Shown: piece after piece, positions 8,413 to 15,570 of the stretch
Position numbering within the stretch: the first letter of the stretch is position 1
Layout: the number at the start of each line of letters is the position of its first letter
Assembly (NCBI GenBank): GCA_028693155.1
Contig: JAQUVY010000007.1
Span: 1-47,621 of the forward strand
Source of the DNA: Eubacteriales bacterium
GTDB taxonomy: Bacteria; Bacillota; Clostridia; Christensenellales; UMGS416
Reading direction: 5' to 3'
Length of the DNA: 47,621 nucleotides
Notes under the pieces: model-generated
Told to the model about the DNA's origin: nothing
Databases searched by the model: none
The model's input: only the letters and a program-made list of their open reading frames with translations
Translations under genes and position numbers: made by a program

Positions 8413-9225
8413 ATGAGCGAACGGCCTCTGGTTGGCATTGCATTGGGCGGGGGAGCTTCCCGCGGGCTAGCCCACGTGGGCGTGCTCAAGGTGCTGCGGG
8501 AGCATCGCATCCCCATTGATCTCATCTCCGGGTGCAGCATGGGCGCTGTGGTGGGCGGCATCGTAGCCTCGGGCTGCTCCCTGGACTATCTGGAAAAAAT
8601 ATGCGTTCAAATGAGCTTCATGGACAGCCGCAAGCTCTACGACGTGGTGATGCCCCGCAAGGGCTTCATTCGTGGGGATCGCGCGCTGTCCGTCATCTAC
8701 ACCCTGGTGGGGGACAAGACCTTTGACCAGCTCGACATCCCATTTTCCTGCGTCACCACCTGTCTGGAGGATGCAAAACTTTTGACGCTGGAAAGCGGCC
8801 GCGTGGTAGACGCCATCCGCGCTAGCATCTCCGTGCCGGGCATTTTTGAACCGGTGATGATCGACGGAAAAATGTGCGTGGACGGCGGCGTGATGGACCG
8901 GGTGCCGGTAAAGGCCGTGCGGGATCGGGGCGCCGACTTCGTGATCGCCGTGGACGTGGCTTACCACGGCACGCCTCGCCCCCAGGCAAAAAACCTGGTG
9001 GAGATCCTGTACCATTCCTACGAGCTGATGGAATGGCAGGCCAACCGCAGCGTGATCGACACTTCGGACTTTCTGATCACCCCCGACACCATGCCCATCA
9101 ACCCCGCCACGCTGGATCAGGCGGAGGAATGTATTCAGCTGGGCTATGAAGCGGCCGCTTCGTGTGTGGATGACATCATCACCGCGCTGCGCATGGCCAA
9201 CATCCCCCTGCTGCCCGAAAACTAA
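8413..9225 (+). CDS. ylbK: Patatin-like phospholipase (YlbK/RssA type)
   Basis: This is a cytoplasmic serine esterase of the patatin family with a Ser-Asp dyad, expected to act on acyl esters or phospholipids. The oxyanion-hole motif GGGASRGLAHVG is at residues 12-23, the nucleophile is Ser42 in GCSMG, and the Asp is D157 in DGGV. Length (270 residues) suits the short bacterial RssA/YlbK group. There is no signal peptide. It is divergent from ylbJ, as expected from the Bacillus ylbJ-ylbK pairing, with its own promoter at 8325-8353 and its own terminator after the stop. The exact substrate is unknown. Confidence 0.9.
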   Translation: MSERPLVGIALGGGASRGLAHVGVLKVLREHRIPIDLISGCSMGAVVGGIVASGCSLDYLEKICVQMSFMDSRKLYDVVMPRKGFIRGDRALSVIYTLVGDKTFDQLDIPFSCVTTCLEDAKLLTLESGRVVDAIRASISVPGIFEPVMIDGKMCVDGGVMDRVPVKAVRDRGADFVIAVDVAYHGTPRPQAKNLVEILYHSYELMEWQANRSVIDTSDFLITPDTMPINPATLDQAEECIQLGYEAAASCVDDIITALRMANIPLLPEN

Positions 9226-9234
9226 AAGCACAAA

Positions 9235-9288
9235 ACACCCGCGCAAAGGAACATGATGCTCCTTCGCGCGGGTGTTTTTCTGTTTTTT
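9235..9288. terminator. Terminator after the patatin gene
   Basis: ACACCCGCGCAAAGGA (9235-9250) pairs with TCCTTCGCGCGGGTGT (9260-9275) with one mismatch, followed by TTTTCTGTTTTTTTA. It is a strong intrinsic terminator on the plus strand and lies between convergent genes, so it may also end the GNAT transcript. Confidence 0.92.
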
Positions 9289-9812
9289 TATCTTTCACTG
9301 TCGATCCAATAGCGGTCGATGGCAACGCCGTCCTCGTCCTGCGTATGGTTTTCCAGCACACCTCCGGTCTTTTGGATGACGCATCGAGAGGCTTCGTTGT
9401 CCGAATCGCAAGTCACCAGAACGCGCTTCACACCCATTTCAGCCAGCTTTTCCACAGCCAGACGCAATATCCGATTCCCATAGCCCTGTCCCCTGAATTC
9501 CGGGCGTATTCCGTAACCCACATGCCCTCCATCCAGCCAGTTGGACCGGGTGAGCGCATGACGAAGGGAAACGGCACCCAAAACCGCGCCATCTTCCCTT
9601 TTTAGGAGAAACAAGGTCTGCGCAGGATCTTCCCCGGTGTCGATCCCCCGGTGCTGGTTGTCCAAAAGCTTCAGCCAGCGCGGGTAATCGCCGTCAAAGC
9701 GCCGCAGCAGCCCCGGGTTCATCCGCCCGCCGTAAGCCCGCCAGGTTTGGAGCATTTCCTTAACCGCGTCCTCATCGCCCGCTTCGGGTCTCTTCAAAAA
9801 GCAATCGTCCAC
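9288..9812 (-). CDS. GNAT family N-acetyltransferase
   Basis: This is a 174-residue acetyl-CoA-dependent acetyltransferase of the GNAT fold. The acetyl-CoA pyrophosphate loop is GIRPEFRGQGYGNRIL (motif A), followed by a motif B region with SDNEASRCVIQKTGG. The start is GTG 9810-9812, fixed by GGAGGG a few bases upstream. The acceptor substrate cannot be inferred. It is the second gene after tmcAL on the minus strand, but a 24-bp perfect palindrome lies in the 39-bp gap, so it may be separately controlled. Confidence 0.88.
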   Translation of the reverse strand: MDDCFLKRPEAGDEDAVKEMLQTWRAYGGRMNPGLLRRFDGDYPRWLKLLDNQHRGIDTGEDPAQTLFLLKREDGAVLGAVSLRHALTRSNWLDGGHVGYGIRPEFRGQGYGNRILRLAVEKLAEMGVKRVLVTCDSDNEASRCVIQKTGGVLENHTQDEDGVAIDRYWIDSER

Positions 9813-9830
9813 CGTTTCCCTCCGCTATTT

Positions 9831-9854
9831 TAAAAACATATCGATATGTTTTTA
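9831..9854. repeat. 24-bp perfect palindrome
   Basis: TAAAAACATATC (9831-9842) is followed directly by its exact complement GATATGTTTTTA (9843-9854). The right end overlaps the TAA stop of tmcAL. It is AT-rich in a GC-rich region. It could be a repressor-type operator for the GNAT gene or, as RNA, a terminator-like hairpin with no loop; I cannot tell which. Confidence 0.85.
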
Positions 9855-11012
9855 TATAATAATCATTTTTTCCGTGTAGTCCCGTCCGCATACGCGCCGT
9901 TCGTTTTGCGTCTGCGTCAGCGCGTACAGATCGGTGGCCGCTTCGTCCACCCGGCGCAGGCGCAGCAGCGCGTCGTCCTGGGGGCAAAAGCGCGCAAACC
10001 GCGTCACCAGTGGGATACGCGCCCGTGCCTCCAGCTCGGCAAGCACGGGCAGCGCCTCCCGGCGCACCCCCAGCACCCGCGCATAAAGCGGCCGCTGTCG
10101 CTTCAGCATTTCCAGATCGGCCGCCGTCATGCCCAAAGCGGCCTGAACAACGGCGCGCTTGATGCGCGCCATGGTGTATGCCTTGGTCTTCGCCCCCTCC
10201 AGGCAAGCCGCGTAGGTGGGTGCGCAGCGCGCCGCTTTCCATACCCGTTCGTCCAGCCCGCCTGTGCTGTCGGGGATGCGCCGGCCGCGCAGCGTGTGCA
10301 ACAGCAGGTCATCCAGAGGCAAGGCCGTGGGCGTGCTTTCGTCTGCCACCGCCCGGGGCACAAAGCGCCGCCAGTCCTGCTCTGCCCGCGCCATGGCGGC
10401 ACGGATCGCCGATGCGCTGGCATATTCCCCGGTCAGCTCCTGCGCGTGATAGGCCGCGCCCGCTCTTGGAACGGCCACCGCCTCCATGGCGCTGCCCAAA
10501 CGCTCGAGCCACAGCAAATACATGGCGCCCAAAGTATCGTTGGGTGCGCCGCTCACCGGCAGGCCTGCCGCCGCCAGCGCCTCCGCCCGCGCACGGGGAT
10601 GGGACATGCCCTGGCGAATGTTCGCCCGCACACGAGCCTGCACCGCGCCGTCTTCAGCGTGCCACAGGGCAGCCGCCCGGCGCAAAGCATCCAAATCCGC
10701 GCTTTCGCTGCCGAAAGCCAGGCAATCCGCCCCCAGCGCGTTCAATACGCCCACGCCTCCAAAGGCGAACCACTCGGCGCTTTGCAGCGCATAAGCGCAG
10801 GGCAGCTCCAGCACCACGTCCGCGCCGCCGCGCAGCGCGTGGCTCGCCCGCACCCACTTGTCCCACACGGCTGCCTCCCCCCGCTGCACAAAGCACCCGC
10901 TCATGACTACCGCCACGCCATCGGCACCGGTCCTTTGCCGCGCCTGCGCCAGGTGATAGGCGTGGCCGGCATGAAACGGATTGTACTCTGCAATCACCCC
11001 GCAAATGCGCAT
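9852..11012 (-). CDS. tmcAL: tRNA(Met) cytidine acetate ligase
   Basis: TmcAL (YlbM) forms N4-acetylcytidine at the wobble position of elongator tRNA(Met), using ATP and acetate through an acetyl-adenylate. The N-terminus, residues 1-17, holds the nucleotidyltransferase-type HxGH motif H14-A-G-H17 (YNPFHAGH). Further family stretches are MSGCFVQRGE and FGSESADL. Length (386 residues) is within the usual range of about 390-410. The start at 11012 has GGAGG a few bases upstream. It is divergent from acetate kinase, with about 130 bp between the start codons; acetate is shared between the two enzymes. In Bacillus the gene sits next to ylbN-rpmF, which is also the case here once ackA is skipped. 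Confidence 0.93.
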   Translation of the reverse strand: MRICGVIAEYNPFHAGHAYHLAQARQRTGADGVAVVMSGCFVQRGEAAVWDKWVRASHALRGGADVVLELPCAYALQSAEWFAFGGVGVLNALGADCLAFGSESADLDALRRAAALWHAEDGAVQARVRANIRQGMSHPRARAEALAAAGLPVSGAPNDTLGAMYLLWLERLGSAMEAVAVPRAGAAYHAQELTGEYASASAIRAAMARAEQDWRRFVPRAVADESTPTALPLDDLLLHTLRGRRIPDSTGGLDERVWKAARCAPTYAACLEGAKTKAYTMARIKRAVVQAALGMTAADLEMLKRQRPLYARVLGVRREALPVLAELEARARIPLVTRFARFCPQDDALLRLRRVDEAATDLYALTQTQNERRVCGRDYTEKMIII

Positions 11013-11028
11013 AGCTCCTCCACAAGTG

Positions 11029-11056
11029 TTGTATTTCGGCAGATTTCTGCTATACT
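11029..11056 (+). promoter_or_regulatory. Extended -10 promoter for ackA
   Basis: TGCTATACT gives an extended -10 (TATACT at 11051-11056) with TTGTAT (11029-11034) 16 bases upstream. The start would be near 11063. A GC-rich hairpin (11068-11092) follows at the very 5' end of the leader, then a T-rich stretch and the AAAGGGGAAAA ribosome binding site. Confidence 0.7.
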
Positions 11057-11141
11057 TAACAGGTTAAGGTGGCGTGGGCAAGCCCCGCCGCCGTCCATGT
11101 TTTATTTATTTTAGCATATCCGTAGGGAAAGGGGAAAACTT

Positions 11142-12338
11142 ATGAAGATTCTGGTCATCAACGCCGGCAGTTCATCGCTGAAATATCAGCTGATGGACAT
11201 GGAAGACGAGACCGTCATCGCCAAAGGCCTGTGCGAACGCATCGGCATTGAAGGTTCCAACCTGCAGCACCGGCCTACCGGCAAAGAGCAGGTTCGCATT
11301 GAAAAGCCCATGGCCAACCACACCCAAGCCATCGAAATAGTACTGGCTGCATTGACCGATCCGGTACACGGCGTCATTTCCTCCATGGATGAGATCAGCG
11401 CCGTTGGCCACCGCGTGCTGCACGGCGGTGAAAAGTTTGCCGGCTCCTTTGTCATCACCCCCGCTGTGATGGACGTCATCCGCGAAAACATCCCGCTGGG
11501 CCCGCTGCATAACCCGGCCAACATCATGGGCATCGAGGCCTGCCAGCAGGTCATGCCCAACACGCCCATGGTGGCGGTGTTTGACACGGCGTTCCACCAG
11601 AGCATGCCCCCCAAGGCTTTCATGTATGCCATCCCCAAGGACTATTACACCCGGCTGCACGTGCGTAAGTACGGCTTCCACGGCACGTCCCATCGCTACG
11701 TCGCCCAGCGCACCGCCGAGTTTCTGGGGCAGGACGCCAAGGGACTGCGCATCATCACCTGCCACCTGGGCAACGGCTGCAGCATGGCTGCCATCGTCGA
11801 CGGCAAGTGCATGGATACCTCCATGGGTCTCACCCCTCTGGAAGGCATGGTCATGGGCACCCGCAGCGGCGATCTGGACCCGGCCGTTGTGGGCTTTATC
11901 TGCGAGCAGGAGCATATGGACGTGCAGGACTGCATGACCATGCTCAACAAGAAATCCGGTCTGCTGGGCATCTCCGGCTTCTCCTCCGACATGCGCGACA
12001 TTCTGGCCGCGGTTGACGAGGGCAACGCCGACGCCAAGCTGGCGCTGGATATGTTCGTTTATCGCATCCGCAAGTACATCGGCTCCTACGCGGCGGCCAT
12101 GGGCGGCGTGGACGCGGTGGTGTTCACCGCCGGCATCGGCGAAAACAACCCGCGCATCCGCGAGCTGTGCGTGGAAGGCCTGGGTTTCCTGGGCATCGCC
12201 ATCGATCACGAGAAGAACGCCCAGCGCGGCGGCGAGCGCGATATTTCCGCTCCCGGCTCCACGGTGCGCACGCTGGTCATCCCCACCGATGAAGAACTGG
12301 TCATCGCCCGCGATACCCGCGATCTGGTGTGCGGATAA
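11142..12338 (+). CDS. ackA: Acetate kinase
   Basis: AckA interconverts acetate plus ATP and acetyl phosphate plus ADP in the cytoplasm, usually as the ATP-yielding step of fermentation. The 398-residue protein has the two family signatures: VINAGSSSLKYQL at the N-terminus and GFHGTSHRYVAQR in the middle, and also the later VVFTAGIGENN segment of the ASKHA fold. Start and length match the family. No phosphotransacetylase gene is next to it. Instead, yceD and rpmF follow from a separate strong promoter, and TmcAL, which uses acetate, is divergent. Confidence 0.97.
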   Translation: MKILVINAGSSSLKYQLMDMEDETVIAKGLCERIGIEGSNLQHRPTGKEQVRIEKPMANHTQAIEIVLAALTDPVHGVISSMDEISAVGHRVLHGGEKFAGSFVITPAVMDVIRENIPLGPLHNPANIMGIEACQQVMPNTPMVAVFDTAFHQSMPPKAFMYAIPKDYYTRLHVRKYGFHGTSHRYVAQRTAEFLGQDAKGLRIITCHLGNGCSMAAIVDGKCMDTSMGLTPLEGMVMGTRSGDLDPAVVGFICEQEHMDVQDCMTMLNKKSGLLGISGFSSDMRDILAAVDEGNADAKLALDMFVYRIRKYIGSYAAAMGGVDAVVFTAGIGENNPRIRELCVEGLGFLGIAIDHEKNAQRGGERDISAPGSTVRTLVIPTDEELVIARDTRDLVCG

Positions 12339-12363
12339 ACGCAGGAGAATCCACAAAAAAGCG

Positions 12364-12392
12364 TTGACAAGAGTTATTTATACGCCTATAAT
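12364..12392 (+). promoter_or_regulatory. Perfect consensus SigA promoter for yceD-rpmF
   Basis: TTGACA (12364-12369), 17 bases, TATAAT (12387-12392). Both boxes are exact. Transcription would start near 12399, which rules out an ATG at 12395 and supports 12431 as the yceD start. Confidence 0.93.
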
Positions 12393-12430
12393 TATTGATG
12401 CTGTCCTTTAGGAACAGAAAGGAACTCCCG

Positions 12431-12958
12431 ATGAAACTTGACGTGACGCTGGCGTTGAAGTCCCAGGGCTTGCCTGTAGCGTTCTCCTGCCAGACCACCA
12501 TGCCCGAGTTGACCGTGGGAAGCGAGCAGGTTCGCTTCTCCGGCCCGGTCACCCTGCAGGGTGAATACCTGTTCACCGGCGATGAGTTCTGGGTATCCGG
12601 TGCGCTGCACGCTTCGTATGAGGCGGTCTGCGGTCGGTGTCTGGAGCCGTTTTCGGCAAAGCTGGAGCTTCCTTTCCGCGAGGAATTTGCCCGGACTCCC
12701 GGCGAGGAGGAGAAGGAGCGCTATCTCTTTGAAGGAGATCTGATGGATCTGCAGCCAATGGTTGACGATCTTCTGGTGCTCAACATCCCCCTGCGGCATT
12801 TGTGCCGCGAAGACTGCCGCGGTCTGTGCCCCGTGTGCGGGGCAAACTTGAACAAAACTTCTTGCAGCTGTTCTGCCGATGAGGAAGACAGCGCGGAACT
12901 GCGCAATCCATTCTCAGCGCTCAAAGCGTTGCTGCATGATGAAAACGAGGAGGTGTAA
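12431..12958 (+). CDS. YceD family protein (DUF177)
   Basis: This is the YlbN/YceD protein that precedes rpmF in most bacteria; it has been linked to 23S rRNA accumulation and ribosome assembly. ATG 12431 follows AGAAAGGAA and lies downstream of the predicted transcription start. The 175-residue protein has CGRCLEPF near residue 68 and a C-terminal CREDCRGLCPVCGANLN with a following CSC, the Cys-rich metal-binding pattern of Firmicute members. The stop is 2 bp before the rpmF start, so the two are co-translated. A perfect consensus promoter drives both, as expected for ribosome-related genes. Confidence 0.92.
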   Translation: MKLDVTLALKSQGLPVAFSCQTTMPELTVGSEQVRFSGPVTLQGEYLFTGDEFWVSGALHASYEAVCGRCLEPFSAKLELPFREEFARTPGEEEKERYLFEGDLMDLQPMVDDLLVLNIPLRHLCREDCRGLCPVCGANLNKTSCSCSADEEDSAELRNPFSALKALLHDENEEV

Positions 12959-12960
12959 CC

Positions 12961-13155
12961 ATGGGTGCAATCGGACCTAAAAGCAAACTGGGCAGAGCCC
13001 GGACTCACTCCCGCCGCGCCAACTGGAAGCTGGAAGCTCCCACGCTGGGCGTGTGCCCCCGGTGCCGTCAGCCTAAATATCCCCACCGCGTTTGCGGCAA
13101 CTGCGGATACTACAACGGGCGCCAGGTCATCGAAGTGAACGCGGATAACAAATAA
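12961..13155 (+). CDS. rpmF: 50S ribosomal protein L32
   Basis: This is the small L32 protein of the large ribosomal subunit, 64 residues. The N-terminus is basic with SKLGRARTHSRRANWKL, and the zinc ribbon is formed by CPRC and CGNC, so it is the zinc-binding (Cys-plus) form. It lies 2 bp after yceD with GAGGAGG overlapping the yceD end, and a strong terminator follows at 13180-13214. It has normal length for the family. Confidence 0.97.
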   Translation: MGAIGPKSKLGRARTHSRRANWKLEAPTLGVCPRCRQPKYPHRVCGNCGYYNGRQVIEVNADNK

Positions 13156-13179
13156 GTTTTCCCACGCTTCCAAAAACGA

Positions 13180-13214
13180 AGAGCGAATACCCTTTTGGGC
13201 ATTCGCTCTTTTTT
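13180..13214. terminator. Terminator after rpmF
   Basis: AGAGCGAATACCC (13180-13192) pairs with GGGCATTCGCTCT (13197-13209) around TTTT, followed by a T-run to 13214. It stands between convergent rpmF and sigH; A-richness on the other side is limited, so it mainly serves the plus strand. Confidence 0.92.
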
Positions 13215-13220
13215 GTGTGC

Positions 13221-13880
13221 TCAGGCGCTGCGCTGCTGCGCCATGACCCGCTCCAGCTTGCGTTTGATCCTTTGCAGCGCGTTATCGATGGATTTTACAT
13301 GCCGGTGAAGCTCGGCGGAGATCTCCTGATAGGTCTTGTCCTGTAAATAGGCCCGCAGCACCTCGCGCTCCAGCGGAGAAAGCTCGGCGTCCAGGCTTTC
13401 TTCCAGCGCGGCCTGGCTTTCCCGGGAGATCATCATCTCCTCCGGGTTGCTTTTTTCTCCCTCGGTGAGTACGTCCATCAAGGTGCGCTCCGAATCCTCC
13501 TCATAAATGGGTCGGTTCAGCGATACATAGGAATTCATGGGAATGTGCTTTTGCCGGGTGGCGGATTTCACCGCCGTGATAACCTGCCTGGTGATGCACA
13601 AGTCGGCAAACACATGGAACGACGCGTTTTGATCCCACCGGTAATCGCGCACGGCCTTATAAAACCCGATCAGACCCTCCTGCACCAAGTCATCCCGATC
13701 GGCCCCGGCGATGAAGTAGGAGCGGGCGCGGGCGCGCACATAGTTGCGGTATTTCCCCAGCAAATAATCCAGCGCCGCCATATCCCCCGCCTGCGCCAGG
13801 CGAACACACGCATCGTCCTCCAGCGCGTCATACCCGCGGGGAAGCACGCTTACGCTCATCTTTTGTACGGTTGCCTGCAT
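13221..13880 (-). CDS. sigH: RNA polymerase sporulation sigma factor SigH
   Basis: SigH (Spo0H) is the transition-state sigma factor that directs early sporulation genes. The 219-residue protein has region 2 with DDLVQEGLIGFYKAVRDY followed by a FADLCITRQV-type stretch, and region 4 with LSPLEREVLRAYLQDKTYQE and the recognition helix VKSIDNALQRIKRKL. ATG 13880 has GGAGGG 8 bases upstream, and a good SigA promoter lies at 13923-13952. In many Firmicutes sigH follows rlmB and a rae1/yacP gene near the ribosomal cluster; here it stands alone, convergent with rpmF. Confidence 0.93.
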   Translation of the reverse strand: MQATVQKMSVSVLPRGYDALEDDACVRLAQAGDMAALDYLLGKYRNYVRARARSYFIAGADRDDLVQEGLIGFYKAVRDYRWDQNASFHVFADLCITRQVITAVKSATRQKHIPMNSYVSLNRPIYEEDSERTLMDVLTEGEKSNPEEMMISRESQAALEESLDAELSPLEREVLRAYLQDKTYQEISAELHRHVKSIDNALQRIKRKLERVMAQQRSA

Positions 13881-13922
13881 ATTTTGTTCCCTCCGCGCAT
13901 ATCAATATCGCTTACAACCGCC

Positions 13923-13952
13923 ATTATACCCAGCAAAAAAAGATTTCGTCAA
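13923..13952 (-). promoter_or_regulatory. SigA-type promoter for sigH
   Basis: Read on the minus strand: TTGACG (13952-13947), 18 bases, TATAAT (13928-13923). The start would be near 13916, about 36 bases before the ATG. The -35 box overlaps the last codons of the upstream DUF2161 gene. Confidence 0.85.
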
Positions 13953-14701
13953 CGCCCGCGCCTGTCAATCGGCAAAAGCAGCCAGTTATCGGCACAATCT
14001 GTTTCTTTTCCCGCGATCTTTTGGGCAAACTCCACCGCCTCACCCCATCCGCTTTCCGTCACGGCGTAAATTCCCTTTTCCGGGCGAAAAAACCAGCCAT
14101 AGTGATTGTCGTGCACGATGCCGTACACGCGGGCAATGCCCAGCGCGGCTTTCACCTGCGCGGCGCTGTGCGGCCCGTTTTCGTGAAGATACAGCGCCAC
14201 CTCCACCGCCTGCTCCCGGTAGACGCTGATGATCTTCGTGCGGGTAACACCCCCGGTATTGTAATCGTTTTGCCGGGTAAGCACCTCGCGGCACATGTTG
14301 TCCCGCCGGCGGCGGGCATACCGCTTTGCCGCCTCCAGATCCAGCAGCACCGGCAGCAGCGTCTCATGCACCTTGGTTCTGCGGGCATTGACCTCCACTT
14401 CCAGCAGACCGATCTCCAGCCTGCGCAGCAGCCCGCAGATGCGTTTATACCGCCCCCCGTCGGGGTGGCAATCAGCCGGCACGGCGATATAAACCAAGTC
14501 GGCGGTTTTCTGCCGCTCGGTAGCCTGCAAAATCACCTCCAGGTTCAGCATGCACTTCATCTCCACCACCGCCAAAGTATCCCCCCGCACGGCAGCCACA
14601 TCGCAATGCATCACCTCGGCCTGCACCTTCCAGCCGTTTTGCTCCAAAAATGCCTTTACCGGCTCATACAGATCTTTTTCCAGCAATTTCTCGCGTTTCA
14701 T
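13949..14701 (-). CDS. DUF2161 family PD-(D/E)XK nuclease-like protein
   Basis: The start at 14701 (MKREKLLEKDLYEPVKAFL) is where homology to the DUF2161 family should begin; the longer frame to 14824 adds non-family residues. The N-terminal half has the expected layout of a PD-(D/E)XK fold: EQNGWKVQAEV, then CDVAAVRG, then VVEMKCMLNLEVILQATERQ (Asp, and Glu-x-Lys), then DLVYIAVP. The C-terminal half looks like a winged-helix region (SAAQVKAALGI, YGIVHDNHYGWFFR). The family is annotated as a putative phosphodiesterase of unknown role, and I add nothing to that. The ribosome binding site is weak (GAGGG close to the ATG). Confidence 0.75.
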   Translation of the reverse strand: MKREKLLEKDLYEPVKAFLEQNGWKVQAEVMHCDVAAVRGDTLAVVEMKCMLNLEVILQATERQKTADLVYIAVPADCHPDGGRYKRICGLLRRLEIGLLEVEVNARRTKVHETLLPVLLDLEAAKRYARRRRDNMCREVLTRQNDYNTGGVTRTKIISVYREQAVEVALYLHENGPHSAAQVKAALGIARVYGIVHDNHYGWFFRPEKGIYAVTESGWGEAVEFAQKIAGKETDCADNWLLLPIDRRGR

Positions 14702-14744
14702 GCCCTCAGCATAGCAGAAACGGCGGAAAAAAGGAAGCGCCGCA

Positions 14745-14773
14745 TGGTCAAAGCCCGCGGGATGCGCTATAAT
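14745..14773 (+). promoter_or_regulatory. Probable promoter for the methyltransferase operon
   Basis: TGGTCA (14745-14750), 17 bases, and an exact TATAAT (14768-14773). The start would be near 14780, leaving a leader of about 190 bases before ATG 14973. That leader is GC-rich and can fold (GGGC/GCCC and CGCGGG/CCCGCG pairs at 14876-14930). Confidence 0.6.
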
Positions 14774-14972
14774 GTGCACATGGGTTTTCTGCCGAAAAAA
14801 CTTCCGCCTTTGCGCAGAGGGCATGTGCCGCTGGCGTCCGTTTTGAAGACGCTTTTGCAGGCAAACGGCTTTGTCGCGGGTGGGCTTTCCGCCCCTAAAA
14901 CGCCTTTTTTCACCCGGTGGGCGGCCCGCGATGCGGCCAGCCCAAAATTTTCACCGCAAAAGGAGCTTTTTC

Positions 14973-15569
14973 ATGAGCGAGCACTACTTCACCGCAGACC
15001 CCACCAGCGAAAGCCGTCCCGCCGACGCGCAATGGGTCTACGGTGATCTTCATATGACCTTTTTAACCGACGCGGGGGTTTTTTCCCGCGGCGAGATCGA
15101 CCGGGGCAGCGAGGTGCTGCTCAAGGCACTGCCGCCGCTTTGCGGCCGCGTGCTGGACTTGGGCTGCGGCTATGGCTTTTTGGGGCTGGCTCTGAAAAAG
15201 CTTTATCCCGAGGCCTCGTTTACCCTGTGCGACATCAATCGCCGCGCGCTTTCCCTTGCCCGGCAAAACGCCGCCCGCGCGCAGGTGTCGGTGGACATTG
15301 TGGAGAGCGACGGCTTTTCCGGTGTCAGCGGTCTCTACGACCACATTGTGACCAACCCGCCCGTCAAGGCGGGAAAGGCGCTGTATTACGGCTGGTTCGA
15401 TCAAGCGCGGCAATACCTGACCCCCGGCGGTACGCTGACGCTGGTTTTACTGAAAAAACACGGCGCGCCTTCGGCCAAAACCTATTTGGAGACCCTTTAT
15501 CCCCGCGTGGAGGTGCTGGAGAAAAGCGGCGGGGTGCATGTGATCCGCGCCTATATGCAGGAGAAATAA
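14973..15569 (+). CDS. Class I SAM-dependent methyltransferase (RsmC-like)
   Basis: The protein resembles the small Firmicute relatives of RsmC, the 16S rRNA guanine-N2 methyltransferase (YbxB type). ATG 14973 follows AAAAGGAGC; upstream in-frame starts have no ribosome binding site. In the 198 residues the N-terminus HYFTADPTSES is typical of the family. The SAM loop is VLDLGCGYGFLGLAL, an acidic residue after strand 2 lies in LCDINRRALSLA, and the catalytic motif IV is NPPV in DHIVTNPPVKAGK, which points to an amino group of a base as target. One base separates its stop from the next start, so it begins a tight operon with the phosphodiesterase. Confidence 0.88.
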   Translation: MSEHYFTADPTSESRPADAQWVYGDLHMTFLTDAGVFSRGEIDRGSEVLLKALPPLCGRVLDLGCGYGFLGLALKKLYPEASFTLCDINRRALSLARQNAARAQVSVDIVESDGFSGVSGLYDHIVTNPPVKAGKALYYGWFDQARQYLTPGGTLTLVLLKKHGAPSAKTYLETLYPRVEVLEKSGGVHVIRAYMQEK

Positions 15570-15570
15570 T

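Noticed and set aside
14779-15046. Possible small gene in the leader of the methyltransferase
   Set aside because: The frame from ATG 14779 has no ribosome binding site, no recognisable motif, and runs into the methyltransferase gene in another frame.
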